Below are positions 1 to 5,022 of a DNA stretch of 5,022 nt, piece after piece. Location of the stretch: NCBI GenBank assembly GCA_003232855.1, contig QIKC01000184.1, positions 1-5,022 on the forward strand, read 5' to 3'. The DNA comes from Verrucomicrobiales bacterium. Its GTDB lineage: Bacteria; Verrucomicrobiota; Verrucomicrobiia; Verrucomicrobiales; DEV007. A program made the translations under genes and the position numbers. Positions within the stretch are counted from its first letter, which is position 1. Every line of letters starts with the position of its first letter. The notes beneath the pieces were generated by a model that worked only from the letters and a program-made list of their open reading frames with translations, did not search any database and had not been told where the DNA came from.

Positions 1-390
1 CTAACCGATGGCACCCGTAGCGGGGAAATTTCCTTCGACAGCAAGCGCCTCACCGCCGGCTCCAAAGGTGCTCCCGCGCAGAAAGCCGCAGCCAAAGGGA
101 AAGCCGTCGCCCGAGCGCCCGGGCGCAGGATCAATCCGCAGCAGGCAGCAAGAGCCCAGGTGGCCAAACAGCAGGCCGCCGCCCAGTTGCACAACCACTT
201 GCAGAATGCCGCTGCGGCCGGCTCGCCGACCACCGGTGGCCAGGCGGCAGGTGGCCGGGCGGCAGCAGCCCCCCGCCAAGTCCCCGGTCAGGTTCCCGGC
301 AGAGCCGCAAGCAACCCCTCCAACGCCAATTCCTCGTCGAGCCGCGTGCGCCGCCGCTCCGTCGTCCTCCCCCCCTCATCGCGCCGATAA
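1..390 (+). CDS. C-terminal end of an unidentified protein encoded directly upstream of gspD (partial at 5' end)
   Basis: Frame 1 is open from the left edge to a TAA at 388-390 and gives 129 residues. Third codon positions are strongly C/G-biased in this frame, as in gspD, which favours it over the overlapping frame that is also open. The visible start (LTDGTRSGEISFDSKRL) looks like short beta strands ending a folded domain. It is followed by a low-complexity tail rich in Ala, Gln, Gly, Pro and Arg, with a GGQAA/GGRAA tandem repeat and a Ser/Arg-rich end. No catalytic motif or membrane segment is visible. The stop lies 61 nt before the gspD start on the same strand, so the two are probably co-transcribed. 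The gene before a secretin is often an inner-membrane or periplasmic partner (GspC or PilP types), and a DG-containing beta end would fit, but that is inference from position only. I do not recognise the family. Confidence 0.7.
   Translation, partial: LTDGTRSGEISFDSKRLTAGSKGAPAQKAAAKGKAVARAPGRRINPQQAARAQVAKQQAAAQLHNHLQNAAAAGSPTTGGQAAGGRAAAAPRQVPGQVPGRAASNPSNANSSSSRVRRRSVVLPPSSRR
235..264 (+). repeat. Tandem duplication of a 15-nt unit within the partial upstream gene
   Basis: Positions 235-249 and 250-264 are adjacent copies differing at one base (A242 versus G257). In the upstream gene's frame they encode GGQAA followed by GGRAA. A 15-nt unit keeps the reading frame, as expected for slippage-driven growth of a disordered tail. 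Confidence 0.85.
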
Positions 391-438
391 AGACGTGCCC
401 CCAGCCGCCCCGCGCTACCCCTTCGTCCCTCTACCTCT

Positions 439-443
439 AGGAA
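439..443 (+). promoter_or_regulatory. Shine-Dalgarno sequence setting the gspD start
   Basis: AGGAA lies 8 nt before the ATG at 452. Together with the signal peptide that begins at that ATG, it identifies 452 as the start, although the same frame stays open back to position 8. Confidence 0.65.
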
Positions 444-451
444 CCTCTCCA

Positions 452-2881
452 ATGCTGACCGCCAGAAAATCCGCGCGACCGCCGTGCTTAGCTACCCTCT
501 TCGCCCTCGCGTTTTGCCTAGCGCCGATGGCTGTTCCCCAGGCGCGCGCAGAGACCATCAACTGGATCAACGTCCCGGTGGGAGAGTTCGTCGTCCCGCG
601 CTATGAGGCCATCAGCGGTAAACGCCTGCTCGTCGATAACTCCGTCGTCGGCACCACCATCACCATCAATACCCAGCACGACCTCTCCAACGCCGAAGCC
701 GTAGAGCTCATCAAAAGCCAGATGCTCCTCAACGGCTTCGCCATCATCGAAAAAGACGCCAAGACCGACGTGCTCATCAACGCCGCGGGAAAATCGCCGG
801 TGGGGATCAAACTCATCCCAAAAATCTACATCGATGCCGCCGACCTTCCGGCGGGCGACCGCATCGTCACCTACGTGATGAAGCTCGACTACATCACCCC
901 AGACGATGCATTGCGTGTGTTCCAAGTCGTTGCTAGGCCGAGCAGCTACAGCACCATCGCCCCCGTGGCCAACGTCAATGCCATCGTCATTACAGACAAC
1001 GTCCCGCTGGTGCGCGCCCTCATCGAACTCAAGGCCCAGATCGACGTCCCCGGCACCGGAGTCACCCCGGAGTCCATCGCCCTCATCCGTGCAGACGCCC
1101 AAGAAGTCGCCGCCGCACTCAACGAAGTCCTGCAGGGGCAGTCTTCCGGCGGCGGCGCGTCCGGCGGCGCACGCACCAACGTCGTCATCAACCCCGGCGC
1201 CCGGGGTGCAGGCGCTGCAGGCGTCGGCACTCCGACCATCTCTCCCGATAGCAACACCATTCAGATTCAAGCCATCACCCGCACCAACAGCATCCTCGTC
1301 ATCGCCCGCCTCGTCGATATCGCCTACATCCGCAGCCTGATCGAAATTTACGACGCCCCCAGCCATATCAATAACTTCCTCAAGCGCGAACTCAAATACA
1401 TCCCCGTCCTCGATTTCATGCCAGTGGCCTCAAACGCCCTGTCCCGCTACATGGACGGCGCCGTAGGCGGAAGCGGCGCCAGCACAAACCGCAACAATAA
1501 CCGCAACACCGGAGCCACCGGCAATAATAATCGCAACAACAACCGCAACAACAATCGCGGCGGCGGCGGCCGTGGTGGTCGCGGCGGCGGCGGTGGCGGC
1601 GGCACCACCGGCGGCTTCTCCGGCGGCGGCGGCGGCCTCTCCGCCCCGCAGGAGCTCACCGGCCCCGAATCGATACTGGTCGGCAACACCCTCATCATCG
1701 GCGACTCCCAACTCAACAACATCGTCGTCTCCGGCCCCCCAGAACACCTGCGCATCATCGACCAGTTACTCGACGAAATCGACATCCGCCCACGCCAAGT
1801 CTACATCAACGCCGTCATCGCCCAGGTCGAACTCGACGACGAAATTCGCTTCGGCATGGATCTCCTGCGCACCGTCGAAGAAATCTCCATCGGCAACACC
1901 CCAGTGAACATCGCCGGCAGTTTCCGCAACACCGCCGGCGGCGCCGGCGTCGTCGACATCAACGACCTCATCGATGTCGCCACCTTCCCCCGCCCAGACG
2001 GACTCGGCGTCTTCGCGCAGATCGGCGACCACTTTAACGCCTACATCCAGGCGCTCGAGCAAACCAACCGTTTCGAGGTCATCTCCCGACCCTTCCTGTT
2101 CACCGCCAATAACCAAGTGGCCACCATCTCCTCCGGCGAACGCGTCGCCGTCCCCACCCAGACCGTGTCCAGCCTCAACACCACCGGTAACGTCTCCTCC
2201 AGCATCGGCTTTGAAGACGTCCAGCTCCTGCTCGAAGTCCTCCCCCTGATCAACTCCAAAGACGAAGTCACCCTCACCATTACCCAACAAAACGACAACA
2301 TCACCGGCACCTCCGTGATCGGCGGCAACGAAGTGCCAAACATCGCCACCCAGAGCTTCTCCACCACCGTCCGTCTGCCGAACAAAGCCATCGTCGTCCT
2401 CGGCGGCATCATCCAAGAGAGCAAAGCCGAGGCCGTCAGCGGCCTCCCCTTCCTCGCCCGCGTCCCCGTCCTCCGCCACTTTATGGGCGCCAGCCTCAAC
2501 ACCAAGCAGCGCCGAGAACTCATCATCCTCCTCCAGCCCCATATCATCGAAACCACCGACGACCTGGTCGAGAAAAATATCCAAGAAATCCGCGAGACCA
2601 TCATCGGCGACAAAGCCATCGGCGCCGCCCGCGCGCAGCCAGAGATCCATCCCGGCCTCTTCCCCAACGACCGCAAGAGACGCCGTTCCGGCCCCGCCGG
2701 CGACTCCAACACCTCCTTCAGCGAACCCCCGCTCCCCGTCAACACGCCCCACGGCTACCCACCCGAGGAACCGAAACGAAAAGGCCTCTTCCAGCGCATG
2801 TTTCAAGGCAAAGAGCAGCACCCATCAGAACCCGGCGAACCAAAGCCAAAAAAACGCGGATTATTCGGCCGCCGATACTAG
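452..2881 (+). CDS. gspD: GspD-type outer-membrane secretin (type II secretion system)
   Basis: This 809-aa protein should form the multimeric outer-membrane channel of a type II secretion system or close relative. Residues 1-33 are a signal peptide with a hydrophobic core and an ARA cleavage site before ETINW. N0 spans about 35-112 (INWINVPVGEF, then LLVDNSVVGTTITIN) and N1 about 135-200. N2 spans about 204-303 with a Gly-rich insert at 231-260. N3 spans about 305-445 and is interrupted by an Asn/Arg/Gly-rich insert at 339-396. The secretin domain runs from about 448 to 700, with SGERVAVPTQ, FEDVQLLLEVLPLI, IVVLGGIIQES and the LPFLARVPVL hallmark close to its end. A helix and a Pro/Lys/Arg-rich tail (about 701-809) follow. 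No AMIN domain precedes N0, which favours GspD over PilQ. The tail shows no recognisable pilotin-binding S domain. The start is fixed by the ribosome site and signal peptide. Codons are strongly C-ending. The family call is secure; assignment to T2SS rather than a pilus or other secretin system is less so. Confidence 0.93.
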   Translation: MLTARKSARPPCLATLFALAFCLAPMAVPQARAETINWINVPVGEFVVPRYEAISGKRLLVDNSVVGTTITINTQHDLSNAEAVELIKSQMLLNGFAIIEKDAKTDVLINAAGKSPVGIKLIPKIYIDAADLPAGDRIVTYVMKLDYITPDDALRVFQVVARPSSYSTIAPVANVNAIVITDNVPLVRALIELKAQIDVPGTGVTPESIALIRADAQEVAAALNEVLQGQSSGGGASGGARTNVVINPGARGAGAAGVGTPTISPDSNTIQIQAITRTNSILVIARLVDIAYIRSLIEIYDAPSHINNFLKRELKYIPVLDFMPVASNALSRYMDGAVGGSGASTNRNNNRNTGATGNNNRNNNRNNNRGGGGRGGRGGGGGGGTTGGFSGGGGGLSAPQELTGPESILVGNTLIIGDSQLNNIVVSGPPEHLRIIDQLLDEIDIRPRQVYINAVIAQVELDDEIRFGMDLLRTVEEISIGNTPVNIAGSFRNTAGGAGVVDINDLIDVATFPRPDGLGVFAQIGDHFNAYIQALEQTNRFEVISRPFLFTANNQVATISSGERVAVPTQTVSSLNTTGNVSSSIGFEDVQLLLEVLPLINSKDEVTLTITQQNDNITGTSVIGGNEVPNIATQSFSTTVRLPNKAIVVLGGIIQESKAEAVSGLPFLARVPVLRHFMGASLNTKQRRELIILLQPHIIETTDDLVEKNIQEIRETIIGDKAIGAARAQPEIHPGLFPNDRKRRRSGPAGDSNTSFSEPPLPVNTPHGYPPEEPKRKGLFQRMFQGKEQHPSEPGEPKPKKRGLFGRRY
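1142..1231 (+). repeat. Gly/Ala-rich low-complexity insert in secretin N2 domain
   Basis: Codons for GspD residues 231-260 give two glycine-rich patches (SSGGGASGGA and GARGAGAAGVG) flanking the short strand RTNVVINP. Flexible loops at this place in N2 are common in GspD proteins, so this is a variable loop rather than a domain. Confidence 0.6.
1466..1639 (+). repeat. Asn/Arg- then Gly-rich low-complexity insert in secretin N3 domain
   Basis: Codons for residues 339-396 split into an Asn/Arg block and a nearly pure Gly/Arg block. Positions 1523-1558 are three tandem 12-nt units encoding NNNR each time, with codons varying between AAT and AAC; a degenerate version precedes them at about 1487-1507. 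The glycine block (about 1556-1636) consists mostly of GGC runs. The insert separates two recognisable halves of N3 (KYIPVLDFMPVASNALSRYM and ILVGNTLIIGDSQLNNIVV), so it must loop out of the fold, probably into the channel or the periplasm. The frame is preserved throughout. Confidence 0.85.
2771..2878 (+). repeat. Duplicated basic 11-residue motif in the secretin C-terminal tail
   Basis: Residues 774-784 (PKRKGLFQRMF) and 799-809 (PKKRGLFGRRY) fit one pattern: P-K-[RK]-[KR]-G-L-F-[QG]-R-[MR]-[FY]. A Pro/Glu/Gly-rich linker of 14 residues separates them, and the second copy is the very end of the protein. Two copies are placed at 2771-2803 and 2846-2878. Confidence 0.8.
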
Positions 2882-2942
2882 CGGATGGCGAAGCCCCCCC
2901 GAAACTCGCCGAAGGAAGAGGAGGGATGCAAAGAAAGGCGTA

Positions 2943-3011
2943 GCCGCAAAGAGGCACAAAATACGCAAAATCTGAGGTAAAATCAGATTCCCCCTTTGCG
3001 ATTTTTGCGGC
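2943..3011. repeat. Large imperfect hairpin 61 nt after gspD
   Basis: Three nested stems are visible. GCCGCAAA (2943-2950) pairs with TTTGCGGC (3004-3011). CGCAAA (2964-2969) pairs with TTTGCG (2995-3000). AATCTGA (2969-2975) pairs with TCAGATT (2983-2989) around a 7-nt loop; base 2969 can join only one of the last two stems. An asymmetric internal loop lies at 2951-2963. There is no T-run after the last arm, so it is not a textbook Rho-independent terminator. It could still protect or attenuate the gspD transcript end. Confidence 0.75.
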
Positions 3012-3026
3012 CAATCAGAACCCGCA
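2981..3026 (+). repeat. Extragenic direct repeat I, copy A
   Basis: This copy overlaps the right side of the hairpin at 2943-3011. It starts AATCAGATTCCC and ends with 23 nt (3004-3026) identical to 3499-3521 in copy B. The middle differs in length (46 nt overall here against 56 nt in copy B). Confidence 0.85.
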
Positions 3027-3047
3027 CCAGTGTCCACGAACATCCCC

Positions 3048-3112
3048 CACGCCCTCAAGCGCGCAACGCCGACGGCGCCGCCGTCCTCCAAAAATTCTGT
3101 AAATTCACGTAA
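3048..3112 (+). repeat. Extragenic direct repeat II, copy A, with GACGGC hairpin
   Basis: The first 39 nt (3048-3086) match 3186-3224 at 34 positions. Both copies hold a 6-bp GACGGC/GCCGTC stem with a 3-nt loop (3071-3085 here, loop GCC). A degenerate ATTCTGTAA-ATTCACGTA stretch follows at 3094-3111, corresponding to the 9-nt tandem in copy B. Confidence 0.8.
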
Positions 3113-3185
3113 CCATTCAGGTAAACAAGATATCAACCTCCTCCGTAGCTGACGCTTCCAGCGGCAGACGATTAAAAACCGACAC

Positions 3186-3260
3186 CACGCCCTTAAACGC
3201 GCATCCCCGACGGCGCAGCCGTCCCCCCCAATTCTGTTAATTCCGTTAATTCTGTCAAAA
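3186..3260 (+). repeat. Extragenic direct repeat II, copy B, with GACGGC hairpin and 9-nt tandem
   Basis: The hairpin stem is at 3209-3223 with loop GCA; four of the five mismatches to copy A fall outside the hairpin and one is in its loop. It is followed by three adjacent 9-nt units at 3231-3257 (ATTCTGTTA, ATTCCGTTA, ATTCTGTCA) and then an A-run. Confidence 0.8.
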
Positions 3261-3312
3261 AATCCGTCACCAGTGCTTCACCAAATCTAAGCTGTCGGGT
3301 TGCGGAGAAGGA

Positions 3313-3400
3313 AACCGCAGATTACGCAGATGAACGCGAATTTGAAAAAAAGCGGCGAAAGCCTCCAATAAATCTGTGTTAATCCGTGCAATCTGTGGTT
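3313..3400. repeat. 31-bp imperfect inverted repeat (extragenic palindromic element)
   Basis: The left arm 3313-3343 and the reverse complement of the right arm 3370-3400 match at 23 of 31 positions with no gaps. The 26-nt spacer (3344-3369) is purine-rich, with an A-run. The arms are built from degenerate repeats of the CGCAGATTACGCAGAT / AATCTGTGTTAATCC type. I recall similar motifs as dispersed extragenic repeats in Verrucomicrobiota and other environmental genomes. No open frame lies between the arms, so it would be a non-autonomous element if mobile at all. Confidence 0.75.
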
Positions 3401-3408
3401 CAAATTCA

Positions 3409-3443
3409 GTCCGACACTTTAGTGTTTGTCCGACCACAGTGTT
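3409..3443. repeat. GTCCGAC short direct repeat with ACACT/AGTGT palindrome
   Basis: GTCCGAC occurs at 3409-3415 and 3428-3434, each followed by an AGTGTT (3421-3426) or CAGTGTT (3437-3443) segment. In the first copy ACACT (3414-3418) and AGTGT (3421-3425) form a perfect 5-bp palindrome around TT. It abuts the inverted repeat on its left. Confidence 0.6.
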
Positions 3444-3465
3444 AAATGTGAAAAGGCACCTGAAT

Positions 3466-3521
3466 AATCAGATTCCCTCTCTGTGTTTTTTGCGCCCCTT
3501 TGCGGCCAATCAGAACCCGCA
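3466..3521 (+). repeat. Extragenic direct repeat I, copy B
   Basis: This 56-nt copy has the same AATCAGATTCCC start as copy A and the identical 23-nt end (3499-3521). The left arm that makes copy A a hairpin is mostly missing: only an AAAAGGCACCTGA-like remnant (about 3452-3464) precedes it. This copy is therefore truncated or rearranged. Confidence 0.8.
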
Positions 3522-3779
3522 TGAAGTTTCCGAAGGCACCCCGCACCCTCGGAAAACCCCGATATATCGAGCATCCCGCGACGTCAATTACGCCCGGCTG
3601 GCAGCTTGCGAGCACATAAAACCTCAGAAATTGCCCAATTTTAGGCCATTACGGGAGGAAAAATAGCGCAGAAAAATGTCTAAAATACCTTGAACGCCCC
3701 TCAGAATTCTAGTAGTCTACCTCCAACTGGGTTCACTTCCCGGAGCATCAATCCCCAAAAACCTACCCACAAAGCACTT

Positions 3780-4799
3780 ATGAAAGCCAAATTCACCGCA
3801 TTAAGCCTAGCCGCCTCCCTAGCGGCAACCACCGCGATCCAAGCACAAACTGCGGTGACTAAGCCAGTGGGATATCATACGGAGGGTATTGTTCAAGGGT
3901 TTAACTTGGTCGGCGTGAACGTGGGTAATGCAGTCGCTGCCGCTGGAGATTTCACAGCCGATTCGGCGACCGACGACGATGTGGATTTCACTACGCTGTT
4001 AACGGATGGGTTGCCTTACACGGTTCAGAATCTGACGACAGGGGATGTGGCAGCGGTCGACGGGTTCACCGCGACCACTCTGACGACGACTCCAGTGCTC
4101 GCCGTTACGACCGGCGACAATTACGAGATCCGGCAGGATATGACCGTTGAAGATTTGTTCGGATCTTCGGATTCTACAGAACTTCTGGCCGGTAACTCAG
4201 CTACTGCGGATGTGATTTGGGTGCCTGTTGGAGATGGTGTCGGCTATACTCGAATTTTCAACAGCAATGTGTCTTCTGTTCTTCCCCCTGCGACGCCGGG
4301 ATGGCGAGCTATCGGTGGCGCGTTAAATGATACCGGTGATGTTTCGGGATTTGTGGTGCCGTTCATATCTGCTGTCTTCGTCCAGCGCCGAAGTGTTGAT
4401 GCGGTCGATATCGTTTTTGTTGGCCATGTGCGTAGCAACGCCACCAATATTATGATGTTTCAAGGTGGGTTCAATGCGATAAATCGGGTTTTGCCAGTTG
4501 GAGTGTCAGTTAACGATGCCTTTGGCGCAGCGCCCAATCCGATTCTTGATGGCGGCACTTCTGCCACCGCAGATATTGTTTGGAATCCAGCAGGTGATGG
4601 TGTCGGTTACACGAGGATTTTTTATAACACCTCTGTGTCTGTGCTCCCCCCGGCCACCGTGGGTTGGCGTGCGATTGGAGGTGCATTGAACGATACTGGT
4701 GATACGGGTGCCACCGTTCTGAGATCCGGATATCTTATCGAGCGTCGCGGAGTTGATGCAATTTATTCCGTAGAGATCCCTCCTTCACTGGATCTCTAA
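3780..4799 (+). CDS. Exported TIGR02597-like protein with two homologous repeat units
   Basis: The product has 339 residues. Residues 1-22 form a signal peptide (MKAKF, then an Ala/Leu/Thr core, IQA cleavage site), so it is exported, and it begins its mature part near TKPVGY. From memory this fits the TIGR02597 family of uncharacterised verrucomicrobial secreted proteins: a [TK]xPVGY motif after the signal peptide, a Thr/Val-rich beta region (about 40-115), then two related units. Unit 1 (about 119-213) and unit 2 (about 240-332) each hold [ST]VxDxFG, SATAD[VI][IV]W, DGVGYTRIF, GWRAIGGALNDTGD and [QE]RR-x-VDA. The C-terminus has no membrane helix or PEP-CTERM-like sorting signal. The start at 3780 is chosen for the signal peptide; a TTG at 3690 in frame would bury it. 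Only a weak purine stretch precedes the ATG, so translation may not depend on a Shine-Dalgarno site. Codon use is less C-biased than gspD. The function is unknown. Confidence 0.85.
   Translation: MKAKFTALSLAASLAATTAIQAQTAVTKPVGYHTEGIVQGFNLVGVNVGNAVAAAGDFTADSATDDDVDFTTLLTDGLPYTVQNLTTGDVAAVDGFTATTLTTTPVLAVTTGDNYEIRQDMTVEDLFGSSDSTELLAGNSATADVIWVPVGDGVGYTRIFNSNVSSVLPPATPGWRAIGGALNDTGDVSGFVVPFISAVFVQRRSVDAVDIVFVGHVRSNATNIMMFQGGFNAINRVLPVGVSVNDAFGAAPNPILDGGTSATADIVWNPAGDGVGYTRIFYNTSVSVLPPATVGWRAIGGALNDTGDTGATVLRSGYLIERRGVDAIYSVEIPPSLDL
4194..4340 (+). repeat. Internal protein repeat, unit 1 core
   Basis: Residues 139-187 of the 3780 gene product align without gaps to residues 260-308, with 38 of 49 identical, including DGVGYTRIF and GWRAIGGALNDTGD. 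Confidence 0.85.
4557..4703 (+). repeat. Internal protein repeat, unit 2 core
   Basis: Partner of 4194-4340. The encoding DNA differs at many synonymous positions (for example AATGATACCGGTGAT against AACGATACTGGTGAT). The duplication is therefore not very recent, and the protein motif appears to be under selection. Confidence 0.85.
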
Positions 4800-4824
4800 T
4801 AAAGGAGAATCTTCAGCTATTTTG

Positions 4825-4868
4825 ACACCCCCTTGTGCCTCTGGTGGGCGCTGGGGGGTGTTTTGTTT
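4825..4868 (+). terminator. Rho-independent terminator after the TIGR02597-like gene, possibly bidirectional
   Basis: ACACCCCC (4825-4832) pairs with GGGGGTGT (4854-4861). An inner stem GTGCC (4835-4839) pairs with GGCGC (4847-4851, one G-T pair) around a 7-nt loop. The right arm runs into TTTTGTTT (4861-4868). On the left a TATTTT run (4819-4823 and neighbours) gives an A/T-rich tract, so the reverse transcript would also end in U residues. This suits the convergent gene that ends at 4903. Confidence 0.88.
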
Positions 4869-4902
4869 GAGGTAAGGCATTTTTCCGCCATATTGGAATC
4901 AT

Positions 4903-5022
4903 TCAGGTTTCGAAGAGTAGTTTTCCAGCGTCGGTGAAGAGTTTCTCCAAGATGTCGTAGACGTCCGCCGATCTCTTTTTCGCGCTGGCGATGAGGCTGT
5001 GGATCTTGCGGAAGAACGCCTC
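4903..5022 (-). CDS. C-terminal end of an unidentified convergent gene (partial at 5' end)
   Basis: On the minus strand the frame is open from the right edge to a TGA at 4903-4905, giving 39 residues that begin EAFFRKIHSLIASAKKR and end GKLLFET. The segment is predicted mostly helical and basic, with evenly spaced hydrophobics. The plus strand is broken by stops in this stretch and the minus-strand frame has C/G-ending codons, which supports it as coding. The FF-x-K-I-x-S-L-I-x-S-A-K pattern faintly recalls the helical ends of some IS66-like transposases, but 39 residues are too few to call it. The bidirectional-looking terminator at 4825-4868 lies just beyond its stop. Confidence 0.6.
   Translation of the reverse strand, partial: EAFFRKIHSLIASAKKRSADVYDILEKLFTDAGKLLFET

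Larger units (their letters stand above)
2882..3779. other. Gene-free region built of extragenic repeats
   Basis: No frame here has codon bias, a plausible ribosome site and a recognisable product together. The only sizeable open frame (3376-3666, +) runs straight across several repeat units. The stretch instead contains a large hairpin, two copies of a GACGGC hairpin repeat, a long imperfect inverted repeat, a short GTCCGAC repeat pair and a second copy of the first hairpin's right side, each listed separately. Small GGC-GAA-GCC and GGC-GTA-GCC inverted triplets occur near 2887-2895 and 2937-2945. Any promoter for the 3780 gene should lie in the last 150 nt, but I found no convincing -35/-10 pair. 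Confidence 0.75.

Noticed and set aside
8..451. N-terminal extension of the secretin frame to an ATG at position 8
   Set aside because: The extension is Pro/Arg/Ala-rich with no domain, overlaps the better-supported frame 1 gene, and would bury the signal peptide 148 residues inside the protein. The ATG at 452 has its own ribosome site.
518..1366. 282-codon minus-strand open frame
   Set aside because: It lies wholly inside gspD. Strong C-ending codon bias on the plus strand removes stops from the antisense frame; the product is an Asp/Gly/Val-rich shadow with no recognisable fold.
1766..2821. 351-codon minus-strand open frame
   Set aside because: Same explanation: an antisense shadow of the gspD secretin domain and tail.
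3048..3260. Possible CRISPR-like array
   Set aside because: Only two diverged copies exist, at 138-nt spacing and with internal hairpins, and there are no cas genes. This is an extragenic repeat pair.
3560..3569. Perfect 10-bp palindrome CGATATATCG
   Set aside because: It is short, isolated and not associated with a promoter or a second copy, so it may be chance.
3376..3666. 96-codon plus-strand open frame in the intergenic region
   Set aside because: It begins inside the right arm of the inverted repeat and reads through the GTCCGAC pair and direct repeat copy B. It has no ribosome site and no codon bias.
3649..3718. Candidate promoters upstream of the 3780 gene (TAAAAT at 3681-3686; TTGAAC at 3690-3695)
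   Set aside because: TAAAAT has no acceptable -35 at 16-18 nt, and TTGAAC is followed at 17 nt by TAGTCT, only 3 of 6 matches to the -10 consensus. Neither is strong enough to annotate.
3690..3779. TTG-initiated 30-residue extension of the secreted protein
   Set aside because: A start here would place a clear signal peptide at residue 31. The extension has no conserved character, and the ATG at 3780 gives a standard exported protein.

Overview
The window looks like chromosomal DNA of a Gram-negative bacterium, most likely a member of the Verrucomicrobiota. Three things suggest this. A GspD-type secretin implies an outer membrane. The secreted protein at 3780-4799 has the layout I recall for the TIGR02597 family, which is largely verrucomicrobial. 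The gene-free stretch between them is packed with short extragenic repeats of a kind I recall from that phylum and other environmental genomes. The phylum call is inference from memory, not from a search.

Layout, left to right: (1) 1-390, + strand, is the C-terminal end of a gene that starts outside the window. Its visible product is an Ala/Gln/Gly/Arg-rich low-complexity tail. (2) 452-2881, + strand, is a complete gspD-like secretin gene. The product has a signal peptide, N0-N3 periplasmic domains, an Asn/Arg/Gly-rich insert within N3, the secretin barrel domain, and a proline/basic tail carrying a duplicated 11-residue motif. It probably shares a transcript with the upstream gene (61-nt gap, same strand). 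(3) 2882-3779 has no convincing gene. It is a mosaic of hairpins, direct repeats and one long imperfect inverted repeat. (4) 3780-4799, + strand, encodes a 339-aa exported protein with two homologous repeat units. (5) 4825-4868 is a strong intrinsic terminator that could work in both directions. (6) 4903-5022, - strand, is the 3' end of a convergent gene running off the right edge.

How the genes relate: the partial gene and gspD plausibly belong to one type II secretion (or related pilus/secretion) locus, with GspD forming the outer-membrane exit channel. The TIGR02597-like gene is separated from gspD by about 900 nt of repeats and has visibly different codon use (many T- and A-ending codons, against C-ending dominance in gspD). 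It is probably a separate transcription unit, and no evidence links it to the secretion machine. I see no clearly new multi-gene system here. The most notable signals are the repeat mosaic, the unusual insert and tail of the secretin, and the near-identical core motifs in the two halves of the secreted protein.
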